NCBI RefSeq assembly: GCF_021611515.1
Contig: NZ_CP090960.1
Span: 1 to 64,000, forward strand
Source: Mariluticola halotolerans
GTDB taxonomy: Bacteria; Pseudomonadota; Alphaproteobacteria; Rhizobiales; Devosiaceae
Length of the DNA stretch: 64,000 nucleotides
Reading direction: 5' to 3'
In this document: positions 27,499 through 37,338 of the stretch, piece by piece
Numbering within the stretch: position 1 is the first letter of the stretch
How the letters are laid out: each line of letters begins with the position of its first letter
Position numbers and translations under genes: made by a program
The notes under the pieces: generated by a model
What the model saw: the letters and a program-made list of their open reading frames with translations, nothing else
Told to the model about the DNA's origin: nothing
The model's database searches: none

Positions 27499-27924
27499 TC
27501 AAAAAACCTTTTCGCCGGGCAGTCTGCTGGCCTGGAGAACCCATTTGGTGAATTGTTCTTCGTCCCACGGCTTTCCTTCCTCGATATGCAAGGAGCGGGT
27601 GGGGCCCTTTGAAACCACGGGTGGCTCAGGATGTAAATCGGTGCCCTTGAAGAAGCTTACTTTGATGTATTTTGTGAGGCAGTGATAGGCGACGAACCAG
27701 CCGTCGCCTTTATTGCCGTAAAACGGGGTGTTCCAGCGTATCGCCTTTTGCACATCCGGTACCGCTTCAACGATCAGGGTGTCGAGACGGCGGCCGACTT
27801 CGCCTTTCCATCCCGGCATGGCATCGACATAGGCTTTGACTGGAATGTCGCCATCGCCTTTTGCAATTTGTGGGTTACCACCCGAAAGCAAAACTGGTTC
27901 CGGATTGCCTCTTTTTTCAGCCAT
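27499..27924 (-). CDS. DUF1801 (YdhG-like) protein
   Basis: 141 aa. Motifs typical of the family: AIRWNTPFYG, WFVAYHCLTKYIKVSFFKG. GGGAGGTG precedes the ATG. Adjacent genes share the fold, so the three are probably co-regulated. No reaction is known for the family. Confidence 0.82.
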   Translation of the reverse strand: MAEKRGNPEPVLLSGGNPQIAKGDGDIPVKAYVDAMPGWKGEVGRRLDTLIVEAVPDVQKAIRWNTPFYGNKGDGWFVAYHCLTKYIKVSFFKGTDLHPEPPVVSKGPTRSLHIEEGKPWDEEQFTKWVLQASRLPGEKVF

Positions 27925-27927
27925 TGC

Positions 27928-28158
27928 CTATTCACCTCCCATGTGAGTGCTCGACTGCCTGATCTTTGCGGCATAGGGCAGAAAGAACATATAAAGCCCG
28001 CTTGCCAACATCAAAAAGAGCGGCGGCAGCGGTGCGTATACGATCCACATGGGGGGCTCACCAACGGCCATTGCCGCGAAATTTGCGGCGACCGTCAAGG
28101 TGAAAACGATCGACAGCCAGCGGTGAAGTTGCCTTATCCAATAGCTCCATTTCATCAT
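27928..28158 (-). CDS. Small membrane protein, 76 aa
   Basis: Start at ATG 28158 after CAGGAGAC. Two hydrophobic helices (WLSIVFTLTVAANFAAMA and MWIVYAPLPPLFLMLASGLYMFFL). Similar proteins are often encoded beside DUF1801 genes; no function is known. First gene of the trio. Confidence 0.72.
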   Translation of the reverse strand: MMKWSYWIRQLHRWLSIVFTLTVAANFAAMAVGEPPMWIVYAPLPPLFLMLASGLYMFFLPYAAKIRQSSTHMGGE

Positions 28159-28250
28159 TGTCTCCTGTTGGCTTGATTGCGACAGGAGGCAGGTTTGCAC
28201 AGCGTGTGACAGAACCTGTCAGTAGGGTTGAGTGTTGCAGAAAAATATGG

Positions 28251-30131
28251 CTATCGACTGGTGTTGAAGTGATCGTAGATCAGCTGGGCCATGGCGTGGG
28301 AAATCCCATCAATGGCAGTCAGATCGGAGAGCGACGCACGGGAAACAGCCTTGGCCGAGCCAAAATGGTTGAGCAGGGCGCGTTTGCGAGTGGGGCCGAT
28401 ACCCTCGATCTCATCGAGCGGATTCTTGACAAAATCCTTTTTGCGCCGGGCCCGGTGGGTGCCGATGGCGAAACGGTGGGCTTCGTCGCGCAGACGCTGC
28501 AGATAATAGAGCACCGGATCGCGGGCGGGCAGCATGAAGGGTGTGCGGCCTTCCATGAAAAAGGTTTCGCGCCCCGCATTACGTTCTTCGCCCTTGGCGA
28601 TGCCAATCAGGGTGATATCGCGGGGCAGGTTGAGGTCGGCCAGGACATCGCGGACGGCGCTGAGCTGACCCTTGCCGCCGTCGATCAAAAGGATATCGGG
28701 CCAGTCGGGCATGCCGGTGGCATTATCCTCAGCATCGGTGGGGCTTTCATTGGCCAGCCGGGTAAAACGGCGGGTCAGCACTTCGCGCATCATGCCGAAA
28801 TCATCGCCTGGGGTGATATCTTCAGATTTGATGTTGAAGGTGCGGTAGTGCTTTTTGGAAAGGCCCTCGACACCGGCGACAACCATGCCGCCGACAGCAT
28901 TGGTGCCCTGGATGTGGGAGTTATCGTAAATCTCGATGCGGCGGGGCGGGGCGTCGAGGCCGAAGGTCTCAGCCATGCTATCAAGCAGGTTTTTTTGTGT
29001 TGCCCCTTCGGCCAGCTGGCGGCCCAGCGCTTCTTTTGCGTTGTTGAGGGCGTATTCGACCAGATCGCGCTTTTCACCACGTTTCGGGGTCAGGATATTG
29101 ACCTTGGACCCGAGCCGGGAGGAGAGCGCTTCTTCCATCAGGGCGTGTTCGCTCAGATCATGGGACAGAAGAATCTGTTTGGGCGGGGTGCGGTTTTCGT
29201 AAAACTGCGAGACGAAGGCTTCGAGCACTTCGGCATCGTCCAGCGCTGAATCGGCACGGGGGCGGAAGGCGTGATTGCCCCAGTTCTGGAAAGCGCGGAA
29301 AAAGAAGACCTGCACGCAGAACTGGCCGGCTTCATGGTGGATGGCAAAGATGTCGGCTTCTTCGACAGATCTTGCGTTCATATCACCCTGGCTCTGGACA
29401 AGGGCCAAGGCCGAAAGCCGGTCGCGCAGCAGGGCAGCGCGTTCGAAATCAAGGGCTTCGGCGGCCTCGTTCATGTCCTGTTGCAGTTGGGTTTGTACTG
29501 ATTTTGACCTGCCCGAGAGGAAGGCGCGGGCATCTTCGGCCAGCGCCTGATACTCCGGAATGGAAATTTCTCCGGTACAGGGCGCAGCGCAACGCTTGAT
29601 CTGATGTTGCAGGCAGGGGCGGGTGCGCCCGGCATAAAAACTGTCGGAGCAATTGCGCAACAGGAAGGCTTTTTGCAGCGCGGCAATGGTGCGGTTAACG
29701 GCGCTGACCGAGGCGAAGGGGCCGAAATAATGGCCCTTGCGGCGGCGGGTGCCGCGATGCTTGGTCAATTCGGGCGCGTCGTGTTCGGTGGCGATGAGAA
29801 TATAGGGGAAGCTCTTGTCGTCGCGCAGTAGCACGTTGAAGCGGGGTTTGAGCCGCTTGATCAGATTGGCCTCGAGCAGCAAGGCTTCGCTCTCGGTTTG
29901 CGTGCGCACGAATTCCATGGTGCGGGTGGCCGAGATCATCCGCTGGGTACGGATGGGATTGCCCTCATAACGGGTGTAATTGGTCACCCGCGATTTGAGG
30001 CTGCGCGCCTTACCAACGTAGATGACCTCGCCCTTTTCATCGAGCATGCGATAAACGCCGGGGGCCGAGGGCAGGGTTTTGACGAAGGCCTTGATGATGT
30101 CAGGGCCGGTTTGATCGAGGCCGTTCATCAT
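28251..30131 (-). CDS. uvrC: Excinuclease ABC subunit C
   Basis: Dual-incision nuclease of nucleotide excision repair, 626 aa. N-terminal GIY-YIG domain ([19 protein letters not shown]), a UVR domain for UvrB contact ([18 protein letters not shown]), the RNase H-like endonuclease core ([35 protein letters not shown]), and C-terminal HhH repeats. Its ATGATG overlaps the SDR stop. uvrB is in the same window. Confidence 0.97.
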   Translation of the reverse strand: MMNGLDQTGPDIIKAFVKTLPSAPGVYRMLDEKGEVIYVGKARSLKSRVTNYTRYEGNPIRTQRMISATRTMEFVRTQTESEALLLEANLIKRLKPRFNVLLRDDKSFPYILIATEHDAPELTKHRGTRRRKGHYFGPFASVSAVNRTIAALQKAFLLRNCSDSFYAGRTRPCLQHQIKRCAAPCTGEISIPEYQALAEDARAFLSGRSKSVQTQLQQDMNEAAEALDFERAALLRDRLSALALVQSQGDMNARSVEEADIFAIHHEAGQFCVQVFFFRAFQNWGNHAFRPRADSALDDAEVLEAFVSQFYENRTPPKQILLSHDLSEHALMEEALSSRLGSKVNILTPKRGEKRDLVEYALNNAKEALGRQLAEGATQKNLLDSMAETFGLDAPPRRIEIYDNSHIQGTNAVGGMVVAGVEGLSKKHYRTFNIKSEDITPGDDFGMMREVLTRRFTRLANESPTDAEDNATGMPDWPDILLIDGGKGQLSAVRDVLADLNLPRDITLIGIAKGEERNAGRETFFMEGRTPFMLPARDPVLYYLQRLRDEAHRFAIGTHRARRKKDFVKNPLDEIEGIGPTRKRALLNHFGSAKAVSRASLSDLTAIDGISHAMAQLIYDHFNTSR

Positions 30132-30895
30132 GACCTCGGGGTGGGGCCGCGCCGCTCCTGCCAGCCGAGATGTTCGCCGCCATCGATGGCCAACATCTGG
30201 CCGGTAATGGTGGGCGCATTGAGCAGGAACAGCATGGCTTGCACCGCGTCAGCCGGGCTGGCGGCGTGTTGGAGCAGGTTGTCGGCACTGCGCCGATCGA
30301 AATCGGATTGTGACTGGCCCGCCTCGGGAAGGATAGGGCCGGGGCCGATGGCGTTGACGCGGATGCGTGGTGCGTAAGTCTGCGCGAGAGTGCGCGTGGC
30401 CATCCACAAGACGGATTTAGACAAATGATAAGAGAATGCGGCGGGTGCGGGGTGCAGCACACGCTCGTCGATGATATTGATGATGTTGCCGGTCTGACCT
30501 GCGGGTAATTGGGTTGCAAACGCTTGTGCCAGAAAAGCGGGCGTTTTGGCATGAAGCGCGAAATGCCGGTCCCAGACATCTTCATCAAGCGTGTCGGCAC
30601 TGTCGCGCTCGAACAGGGACGCATTGTTGACGAGAAGAGTGAGCGGACCGAACGGTTTGCCTGCCGCGTCAATCAACGCCGCCCGGGCTTGGTCACTCGT
30701 CAGGTCTGCCATTGCCGTAGCGGCGATGTCGTGACCTATCTCCGCTGCCAGCGTCTCCGCATCGTCACGTGAACTGCTGTAATGGATGATGACCCGATAA
30801 CCATTTGCGGCGAGGCCCCGAGCCAGGCTCGCGCCTAGCCGGTTCGCCGCGCCTGTGACCAGCGCCGTGCCTTTGATGGTCGTTGAGTCGTTCAT
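30128..30895 (-). CDS. SDR-family oxidoreductase (FolM/pteridine-reductase-like)
   Basis: 255 aa. TGxxxR-x-G nucleotide loop as [17 protein letters not shown], an NNAS motif ([13 protein letters not shown]), and the catalytic tetrad with SYHLSKS. The pattern resembles FolM dihydromonapterin/pteridine reductases encoded next to uvrC in many Alphaproteobacteria; the NAD(P)H substrate is not proven. Between the antiporter and uvrC with short gaps. Confidence 0.82.
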   Translation of the reverse strand: MNDSTTIKGTALVTGAANRLGASLARGLAANGYRVIIHYSSSRDDAETLAAEIGHDIAATAMADLTSDQARAALIDAAGKPFGPLTLLVNNASLFERDSADTLDEDVWDRHFALHAKTPAFLAQAFATQLPAGQTGNIINIIDERVLHPAPAAFSYHLSKSVLWMATRTLAQTYAPRIRVNAIGPGPILPEAGQSQSDFDRRSADNLLQHAASPADAVQAMLFLLNAPTITGQMLAIDGGEHLGWQERRGPTPRS

Positions 30896-30899
30896 CAGC

Positions 30900-31856
30900 T
30901 CAGATTGCCATTCCGTTGCGGAACACCACAATAGTGTAAATGATGTAAGCCAGCAGCATGATCACACCGCCGAAACGGCTGACCCGGCGGGTCATGAAGG
31001 CAACCGGTGCCATGAGCAGCGCGGCGGCGAGCATGACCCAGATGTCGAAATTTATAATAGAGCTACTGACATCAAGCGGCACCAGTAGGCTGGTAATGCC
31101 GATAATGCCCAACGCGTTGAAAATGTTCGAGCCGAGCACGTTACCGATAACGACGCCGGTTTGTTTGCGCAATGCGGCCGCGAGGCTTGTGGCAAGCTCG
31201 GGCAGCGATGTGCCGAGAGCGACGATTGTCAGGCCCACAGCGGTGTCGGCGACGCCCAGCATCGCCGCCAAATCCAGCGCACCTTCGGTGACCATTTTGC
31301 CACCAAAGCCAAGGCCGACGACACCAAACCCAAGAAGAAGCGCAATTTGTTTGGTGGTGATATTGTCCGCAGAAAGTTCTTCCAGTTCGTCGCTTACGAC
31401 GTTGGCGCGGTTGGCTTTGTTGGCTTCAAAGCCGCTATAGCCCAGATAGACGACCAACAGGGCGATCAGAAACAGACCATCCAGTCGCGAGATTATGCCG
31501 TTCATCGCCATAAAGGCCAGGCCAAGACTGATCAGAATCATGAAGACGGTGGAGCGTCTGATGCCGTCTTCCGCAAGCACTATTGGCGTGATGATAGCGG
31601 GCAGTCCGAGCACCAGAAGGATATTGGTGATGTTGGACCCGACGACATTGCCGATGGCAAGGCCTGGAGCTCTCTTTAAAGCGGCCTCGACTGATACAAT
31701 AAGTTCCGGCGCCGAGGTGCCGAAAGCGACAATCGTCAGACCTATGATGATGGGTGGCACACTGGCACGCTGAGCGACGGAAACCGCACCCCGGACGAGC
31801 GCATCGCCAGCCAGAACCAAGAGGATCAGACCGGCGATGAGAGTGACAATAGCCAT
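30900..31856 (-). CDS. Calcium/sodium antiporter, YrbG family
   Basis: 318 aa, ten helices in two inverted halves, each with the alpha repeat: IVAFGTSAPELIVSVEAAL-like and IVALGTSLPELATSLAAAL, plus GNVVGSNITNIL and GNVLGSNIFNAL. The acidic residues and GNxxGSN signatures identify the CaCA superfamily. I start at ATG 31856. First gene of the operon with the SDR and uvrC. Confidence 0.93.
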   Translation of the reverse strand: MAIVTLIAGLILLVLAGDALVRGAVSVAQRASVPPIIIGLTIVAFGTSAPELIVSVEAALKRAPGLAIGNVVGSNITNILLVLGLPAIITPIVLAEDGIRRSTVFMILISLGLAFMAMNGIISRLDGLFLIALLVVYLGYSGFEANKANRANVVSDELEELSADNITTKQIALLLGFGVVGLGFGGKMVTEGALDLAAMLGVADTAVGLTIVALGTSLPELATSLAAALRKQTGVVIGNVLGSNIFNALGIIGITSLLVPLDVSSSIINFDIWVMLAAALLMAPVAFMTRRVSRFGGVIMLLAYIIYTIVVFRNGMAI

Positions 31857-32019
31857 GAAGTTCCCTTTATAATTTTTATGTGACGCCAATCCCTGAAATT
31901 CGGATCGAACTTGTTTTTGCTGCATATGGGTATGCGGGCCGGCGATTCCAATATCACTTTAACGTCAAACTGTTGCCTGTTGTTGTAATGGCGTTAGATT
32001 GACGCGCCGGAGAGCACAA

Positions 32020-32625
32020 ATGATTACCACAACCCATATTCTGATCGGGGCTGCTGCAACGACCCGGCCGCATTTCCGACCCTGGCACATTGCGCTGGGG
32101 TGGCTGGGCGGGTTTTTCCCCGATGCCTCGGTTTTTCTGATGGTGGCGGTGGTGCGTCTGCAAAGCGCAGGCGATGTGAATATGTGGCGCAAGCCTGACG
32201 GCATGTATTGGCAGGAACCATGGCAGACATTTTCAGCCATTTCCAATTCCATGCCGCTTTGGGCGCTGGTGGCGTTGACGGGCTTTGTGCTGTTCAGATT
32301 TGTACCGAAACACAAGGATGTGGGGCTTGGCCTGCTGATTTTCGGTGCGGCGGCACTGCTACATGTGTTGTTCGACTTTCCGGTTCATACTGACGATGCA
32401 CATGTGCATTTCTGGCCGCTGACGGACCGGCGCTTTCATTCACCCGTTTCCTATTATCAGTCCGCGCATTACGGCGATATTGTTGGGATGTTTGAAATGG
32501 TGCTGGACGCAGCGCTGGCGCTTTACCTTGTGTTGCGGTTTCGGCAGTGGCCGGTGCGGGTATTGGCGGTGGTATTGGCGACAGCGCCGTTTTTAATGCG
32601 TTATCTGGCCCGGATGATCTTCTAG
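32020..32625 (+). CDS. Integral membrane protein, YdjM-like (metal-dependent hydrolase-type)
   Basis: 201 aa from ATG 32020 (MITTTHILIGAAATTRPHFR). Five or six helices and several His/Asp residues (THILIG; HVLFDFPVHTDDAHVH) that fit the YdjM/DUF457 membrane-bound hydrolase pattern. Some databases label such proteins cobalamin-related; I see no evidence for that. Alone between divergent genes. Confidence 0.62.
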   Translation: MITTTHILIGAAATTRPHFRPWHIALGWLGGFFPDASVFLMVAVVRLQSAGDVNMWRKPDGMYWQEPWQTFSAISNSMPLWALVALTGFVLFRFVPKHKDVGLGLLIFGAAALLHVLFDFPVHTDDAHVHFWPLTDRRFHSPVSYYQSAHYGDIVGMFEMVLDAALALYLVLRFRQWPVRVLAVVLATAPFLMRYLARMIF

Positions 32626-32649
32626 CGCACAAATGGGCGGGTCTGACAG

Positions 32650-33687
32650 TCAGTTGTCGTCTGGCGGGTTATATCCCGGTGCCTGATAGACCAGTGGGAA
32701 GGGGCCCGGCTCGCCCTCGCATTCGGACTGGGCGCGGTATTCGAGCAGTTTAAAACCCCATTCCTGCCATTGCCACAGTCCCGAGGTGCCGCAGTCGCCC
32801 AGGCCCCGGCCTTTGGCAAATTCGCCCAGCGTGTTGTCTTCCGGATCGAACCATGCGTTGACCAGTGCGGCGGTTCCACGCCAGCCTGTGACGTCGCTGT
32901 AGCTGGCAAAATAGGCTTGTTCGACCCCATAGGGGCTCTCGATATAGATGGCATAACTAAAATTGTAGGCGCCGGACCAGCACGGGACCATGTGGAGCGT
33001 GTTGCTGGCATCGAGACGGTAGGACTGAAGATCGTCAGCATTGACCAATTCATCGAGCGGCTCGCAATTTGCGCTGGCCGCGTGACGCGCCAATAGTGCT
33101 TCAGACAGCAAGGCTGGATCGCGGTGGGTAACACGGGTTTTGCCGGAGGGCGGGTCAAAGGCGACACGTTCTGAACCCAGGCGGGCTTGCTGTTCGTCGA
33201 TCCACAAAAGGGCTGCAGCGAGGCCGGACAGTGAGAATGTGGCGCGACGGATGGTTCCTGCCTTGTCGCTGTAGCTGATGGTGAGTGTGCTGCCGGGGAC
33301 CATTTTATCGAAGAGGGACTGGGCTTTTTCCCCGAGCGGATAATACTCATTGAGCGCGCCAAAGGCGGCAATATCGGTGTCGGTATCGAAGGTGATTTTT
33401 GTATCACCGATGGCAAAAACCATATCGGCATCAGGGGCCGGGGCCGGAATGAAGGCGGCAAAGGCGATGTTCCAGTAGGTTTCGTAGGCAGAGCGGGAAA
33501 CCGTCAGTCGATAGTCAGGGACCAGATGGTCTGCCATATCCATGTCGACCGCGATGCTGGCGGCGCAATTGCTGTAGCGATCACAATTAGCCTGCCAATC
33601 CCGGAATTGAGCGCGCTGCACATCCTGTTCTGCGGCGAATGCTGGGGAATTTGCGAAATATAATAAAAAAGCAAACAGGTAGCGCAT
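32650..33687 (-). CDS. DUF1176 secreted/periplasmic protein
   Basis: 345 aa with a signal peptide (MRYLFAFLLYFANSPAFAA) and the DUF1176 pattern, including FRDWQANCDRYSNCAAS at the start and cysteine-rich ends. Tandem beta-rich domains with several conserved cysteines, likely disulfide bonded in the periplasm. Function unknown. Monocistronic. Confidence 0.8.
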   Translation of the reverse strand: MRYLFAFLLYFANSPAFAAEQDVQRAQFRDWQANCDRYSNCAASIAVDMDMADHLVPDYRLTVSRSAYETYWNIAFAAFIPAPAPDADMVFAIGDTKITFDTDTDIAAFGALNEYYPLGEKAQSLFDKMVPGSTLTISYSDKAGTIRRATFSLSGLAAALLWIDEQQARLGSERVAFDPPSGKTRVTHRDPALLSEALLARHAASANCEPLDELVNADDLQSYRLDASNTLHMVPCWSGAYNFSYAIYIESPYGVEQAYFASYSDVTGWRGTAALVNAWFDPEDNTLGEFAKGRGLGDCGTSGLWQWQEWGFKLLEYRAQSECEGEPGPFPLVYQAPGYNPPDDN

Positions 33688-33876
33688 GTGCAGGTCCCGT
33701 TATTCTGTCGTTAAAATCGGTTGGTCCAAATATTTGTTACGAGATAATGCCGGTTTGATCCACAGGATTATTTGCTTGTTCGAATCTGTTCTTTTGCTTG
33801 ATTTTTTTTGGCGATATGGTGGTGAGGCGAGGGGGGAGCGTTTTGCTTTTCTCAAAGGACCTGAGGGGGAATACAA

Positions 33877-34173
33877 ATGGAAGCCTTACTTCCGATCATT
33901 ATTCAACTGGTTACGGGTGCCATTGGCGGCAATGCGTTGGGCCAGGGTGCCAAGAACATGAGCATGGGCACGGTTGGCAACACGATTGCCGGTGCCGTGG
34001 GTGGCGTTGGCGGCACATGGATTGCAAGCCTGATCCCGGCGCTTTCGGGCATGCTGGCCGGTGGCGGCATGGATGCAGGCGCGCTGGTGGGGCAGGGCGT
34101 GACCGGACTGGTTGGCGGCGGCGTTTTGACCGCCATTGTGGGCTTGATTAAAAACAAGGCTATGAAAAGCTAA
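33877..34173 (+). CDS. Small glycine-rich hydrophobic protein
   Basis: 98 aa, about 30% Gly with alternating hydrophobics (LVTGAIGGNALGQGA; GAVGGVGGTWIASL; GLVGGGVLTAIVGLI). Looks like a glycine-zipper membrane protein. The GAGGGGG stretch before the ATG is a strong ribosome site, and its own terminator follows, so it is likely made in quantity. Not recognised further. Confidence 0.65.
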   Translation: MEALLPIIIQLVTGAIGGNALGQGAKNMSMGTVGNTIAGAVGGVGGTWIASLIPALSGMLAGGGMDAGALVGQGVTGLVGGGVLTAIVGLIKNKAMKS

Positions 34174-34198
34174 GCCTCTGCTATAGCTGGACGGTATG

Positions 34199-34230
34199 CC
34201 CCGGACCTTGCACAGGCCCGGGGATTTTTT
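34199..34230 (+). terminator. Terminator after the glycine-rich protein gene
   Basis: Stem CCCCGG/CCGGGG around an inner CCT/AGG, then ATTTTTT. Confidence 0.85.
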
Positions 34231-34245
34231 ACGATTTGTGAGGCG

Positions 34246-35184
34246 ATGATGACGAATGCGGTGGCTGGCCAGGGGGTGAGCGGGGCGGACAATACGCCGC
34301 GCGGAATCATGCTGGTTATCTGCGCTATCCTGATTTTTGGTGTGCAGGATGCGGTTGCCAAAATTCTGGTGCAGACCTGGTCGCCGATGCAGATTTCGAT
34401 GATGCGCTATTGGGCGTTCGGGCTGTTGTCGCTTTTGCTGGTGATGCGGCAGGCGCCGTTGCGCCAGGCGTTCAAATCGGCCCTGCCGAAATGGCAAATT
34501 GCGCGCGGGCTGTTATTGGTAGCCGATATCTGGTGCTTTGCCATGGCCATCCGCACTGTGCCGCTGGCGGAATTGCAATCGATCTCGATGATCTATCCGC
34601 TGTTGGTAACATTGATCGCGATACCGGTTTTGGGGGAACGGGTGGGTGTATTCCGCATCAGCGCGATTCTTGTAGGATTTGTCGGTGTGCTGGTGATTTT
34701 GCGGCCTGGCGGGCTGGCGATTGATGAAGGCGTCTATTTCGCCATAACGGCGATGGTGTTTTATGGCTGTTATATCGTTTGCACACGCAAGGTGGCACAG
34801 GTGGATTCGACGGCAACAAGCATGGTTTATGTCGGTGTGATCGGCCTGGTGCTGACCAGTGTTGTGGGTGTGTTTTTCTGGCAGCCCATGGGCTGGGACG
34901 GGGTGCTGATGGCGGCGGTGGTGATGGTGACCACGGTGACAGCGCACACATTGATGATGATCGCCCTGCGCTATGCGCCGGCCAGCGTTTTGCAGCCCTT
35001 CAACTATCTGGCACTGCCTTGGGCGATTGTGCTCTCGATTGTGGTATTTGGCCACATGATCGATTTCATCTCGTTTATCGGGGCGACGATTATTGTTGGG
35101 GCGGGGCTGGTGATCTGGGCGCGGGAGCGGCAGCGCAAAGTGTTTGTTGCTGACCCGGAAGTGACGCCGGCGGGCAAGGAATAG
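34246..35184 (+). CDS. EamA-family DMT transporter
   Basis: 312 aa, ten helices. Starts MMTNAVAGQGVSGADNTPRG and shows the EamA pattern (MQISMMRYWAFGLLSLLL; PLLVTLIAIPVLGERVGVFR; LALPWAIVLSIVVFGHMIDF). Probable exporter of unknown metabolite. One of three full-size EamA proteins in the window. Confidence 0.86.
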   Translation: MMTNAVAGQGVSGADNTPRGIMLVICAILIFGVQDAVAKILVQTWSPMQISMMRYWAFGLLSLLLVMRQAPLRQAFKSALPKWQIARGLLLVADIWCFAMAIRTVPLAELQSISMIYPLLVTLIAIPVLGERVGVFRISAILVGFVGVLVILRPGGLAIDEGVYFAITAMVFYGCYIVCTRKVAQVDSTATSMVYVGVIGLVLTSVVGVFFWQPMGWDGVLMAAVVMVTTVTAHTLMMIALRYAPASVLQPFNYLALPWAIVLSIVVFGHMIDFISFIGATIIVGAGLVIWARERQRKVFVADPEVTPAGKE

Positions 35185-35277
35185 GGGTGAATGGCAAATG
35201 AACCGGGAATTTCAACCCGGTTCAGGCGCAAGCGGACAGAATGGCCACAGAATTGGCACATTTCTGGAGGCTTTGCG

Positions 35278-35460
35278 ATGGATGTTCAACCCGAACCGAT
35301 CGTGACTGTTTTTGCCATGCAAGCACCTGCTTCAAACCCGGAAAATCTGCGGGCCCAAACCAAAAATCTGCGCCGTAGTGTGGCGATGCGTCAGGTGCTG
35401 GAGAAATGCCCTGAGCATTTGTTCTCCACCGATGCCAGCGCGCTGAAACCGCTGAACTAG
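35278..35460 (+). CDS. Hypothetical protein, 60 aa
   Basis: ATG 35278 follows GGAGG at ideal spacing, giving MDVQPEPIVTVFAMQAPASN. Polar, no membrane segment; ends LFSTDASALKPLN. The longer frame from 35191 lacks a ribosome site. Its TAG overlaps the convergent stop of the glycosylase gene. Not recognised. Confidence 0.55.
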   Translation: MDVQPEPIVTVFAMQAPASNPENLRAQTKNLRRSVAMRQVLEKCPEHLFSTDASALKPLN

Positions 35461-36041
35461 ACCAGCAGTTTTGCGGTGCGCCGCCTGAGCTCGGGCAACA
35501 GGTCGCTGTCAAACCAGGGGTTTTTGCGCTGCCAGCCGGTGGTGCGCCAGCTGGGATGGGGCAGCGGCAGATAATTGCTTTTCAGATGCGTTTGGAAACC
35601 TGAAACGGTTTCTGTCAGGGTTTTGCCGCGGGCTTTGCCCAGATAGTGCTTTTGGGCATATTGGCCGATCAGCAGGGTCAGTTCGATCTGTGGCAGTTCG
35701 GCCAGCAGTTTTTCATGCCAGAGCGGGGCGCATTCGGGGCGGGGCGGCAGGTCGCCGCCACGGGGCAGGACACCGGGATAGCAAAAGCCCATCGGCATGA
35801 TGGCGATCTTGTTTTCATCATAAAATATCTCTGGCGAAATCTGCAGCCAGTCGCGCAGGCGTTCACCGGAGCGATCATTCCAGGGAATGCCGGTTTCGTG
35901 CACCCTTGTGCCCGGAGCCTGGCCGATGATCAGCAGTTTTGCGGCAGAGCCGGCCCGCACCACGGGGTGTGGCCCGCGGGGCAAATGGGCCGCGCAATGG
36001 GTGCAGGCGCTGATTTCGGCTAAGAGCGGGGCGAGGGGCAT
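35457..36041 (-). CDS. Uracil-DNA-glycosylase-family protein
   Basis: 194 aa from ATG 36041. Motifs: two cysteines near the N-terminus (ISACTHCAAHLP), LLIIGQAPGTRVHETGIPWND (active-site motif 1), IAIMPMGFCYPG and LPLPHPSWRT (motif 2). GQAPG plus HPSW fits the UDG superfamily (family 4/5-like or the non-catalytic YbaK-like branch); the exact family and activity are not certain. Confidence 0.78.
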   Translation of the reverse strand: MPLAPLLAEISACTHCAAHLPRGPHPVVRAGSAAKLLIIGQAPGTRVHETGIPWNDRSGERLRDWLQISPEIFYDENKIAIMPMGFCYPGVLPRGGDLPPRPECAPLWHEKLLAELPQIELTLLIGQYAQKHYLGKARGKTLTETVSGFQTHLKSNYLPLPHPSWRTTGWQRKNPWFDSDLLPELRRRTAKLLV

Positions 36042-36046
36042 GGCTG

Positions 36047-36256
36047 TTATCTGGTGAACAGGGTGATGATCCACAAGATGAGGCCGAGTGCGAAAATCAT
36101 CGCGCCGAGCGGCGACAACAGCAAAAACAGCAAATGCACCAGCGGCGGCGTGGCGGCGTTGAGCAGAGTGCCCAGCACGTAGAGCGGCAATATGCCGATG
36201 GCGAGGAGCAGGCTGCCGGTCATCAGCGCGGCATAGGCCCAGCGGGCGAGGAACAT
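36047..36256 (-). CDS. Small two-helix membrane protein, 69 aa
   Basis: Starts at ATG 36256 with GGAGG seven bases before. Mostly hydrophobic: ARWAYAALMTGSLLLAIGIL and LFLLLSPLGAMIFALGLILW. Five bases upstream of the glycosylase start, so probably co-transcribed with it. Not recognised. Confidence 0.6.
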   Translation of the reverse strand: MFLARWAYAALMTGSLLLAIGILPLYVLGTLLNAATPPLVHLLFLLLSPLGAMIFALGLILWIITLFTR

Positions 36257-36318
36257 GGAGCGGCCTCCGGTTTGGCGTGAGGTTAGGGGCATTCGGGTTG
36301 CAATTCGATCCCCTTTTG

Positions 36319-36750
36319 TCAGCGGCCCGCCGTTTCGCGCCCTTCGCCGGCCAGCAGGGTGGCGAGCCAGGCCATGACGAGGCCGATGACCAGACCGTCA
36401 GCGATGATCCAGGCGCCGCTGGAGAGAATGGTATCCGGCCCGAACATGTTGATGACGATGGCATCAATCCGCTCATGGGCGACCAGCCACAGGGTGAGCA
36501 TGGTGGACATGCCGATCAGCGGGCCGCGCACCCACCAGGGCAGCGGCATATGCAGGAGCGGATGATAGGTGACAACGCCCATCAGCCCGATCATGGCGCC
36601 GGTGATGATGAGCCATAGCGCAATCCCGAGGCGGAACATGAGATCGGGCTCGCCCATCATCGGCAGCGCGAAAAAGGCGATGAGGCCGAAGATGAAGCCA
36701 ACCGATTTGCCGACAGCGATGCGCAGCATCAAGGAGGGTTTCTCGAACAT
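36319..36750 (-). CDS. Integral membrane protein, 143 aa
   Basis: About four helices (SVGFIFGLIAFFALPMMG; LGIALWLIITGAMIGLMGV; GPLIGMSTMLTLWLVA; IADGLVIGLVMAWLATLL). No recognised domain. Precedes the small membrane protein and glycosylase genes in the same direction; 62 bases separate them. Confidence 0.62.
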   Translation of the reverse strand: MFEKPSLMLRIAVGKSVGFIFGLIAFFALPMMGEPDLMFRLGIALWLIITGAMIGLMGVVTYHPLLHMPLPWWVRGPLIGMSTMLTLWLVAHERIDAIVINMFGPDTILSSGAWIIADGLVIGLVMAWLATLLAGEGRETAGR

Positions 36751-36837
36751 ATCCGTTCTCCCGCCCCGGCATGGGGCCTTTAGCCAGTATAGGCGATTTT
36801 CTGGTTGGCGGCGAGGTTTGGGGCGGTGGGCACGATC

Positions 36838-36911
36838 CTCATCCTGAGCTTGTCGAAGGATGGGCGGGTGCGGTGTGGAACCCCTCGCCCTTCGACAAGC
36901 TCAGGATGAGG
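36838..36911. repeat. Perfect 23-bp inverted repeat
   Basis: Left arm 36838-36860 (CCTCATCCTGAGCTTGTCGA...) and right arm 36889-36911 (...GACAAGCTCAGGATGAGG) are exact reverse complements with a 28-bp spacer. Half of it occurs at 6105-6124. Confidence 0.9.
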
Positions 36912-37029
36912 GTTTGGGCGAGATCTAGCCCTTCACCCCTTTTTGCCCGGACTTGATCCGGGCATCCATGCGGTGTGGTTGGTATCGCATGGCCCCTCGG
37001 GTCAAGCCCGAGGGAGAAGGAAGAGAGAG
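36910..37029. repeat. Direct repeat unit, copy 1 of 2
   Basis: Begins GGGTTTGGGCGAGATCT, contains GCCCGGACTTGATCCGGGC and ends CAAGCCCGAGGGAGAAGG. The copy at 37827-37946 differs at only a few positions. Confidence 0.85.
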
Positions 37030-37277
37030 AGGTGCCATTTGTTGTCCTTGTTCCTTCGCCTAAATCTCCACGTCATTCCCGCGCAGGCGGGAATCCAGCA
37101 GCGGGCAGTCCTGCCCGCGAAAGGCATCCCTAGCACCGCCGACGCGGTGCACCGGATCCCCGCCTGCGCGGGGATGACGATGGGGGTGGTGAAAGATTTT
37201 TTTGGGTCACCCCTTAAATTCCACCCACCCCAAAGCCCCCGTCAGGCCCAAAGACCCCACGGTGTCCATAAACAGCG

Positions 37278-37338
37278 GCATGAGACGGTGCATGGCCCGT
37301 CTGAGTAATAAACAAATGAGACATACACCGTCTCATGC
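37278..37338. repeat. Perfect 13-bp inverted repeat around an AT-rich spacer
   Basis: GCATGAGACGGTG (37278-37290) and CACCGTCTCATGC (37326-37338), with an inner GTCT/AGAC pair in the spacer. Confidence 0.8.
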
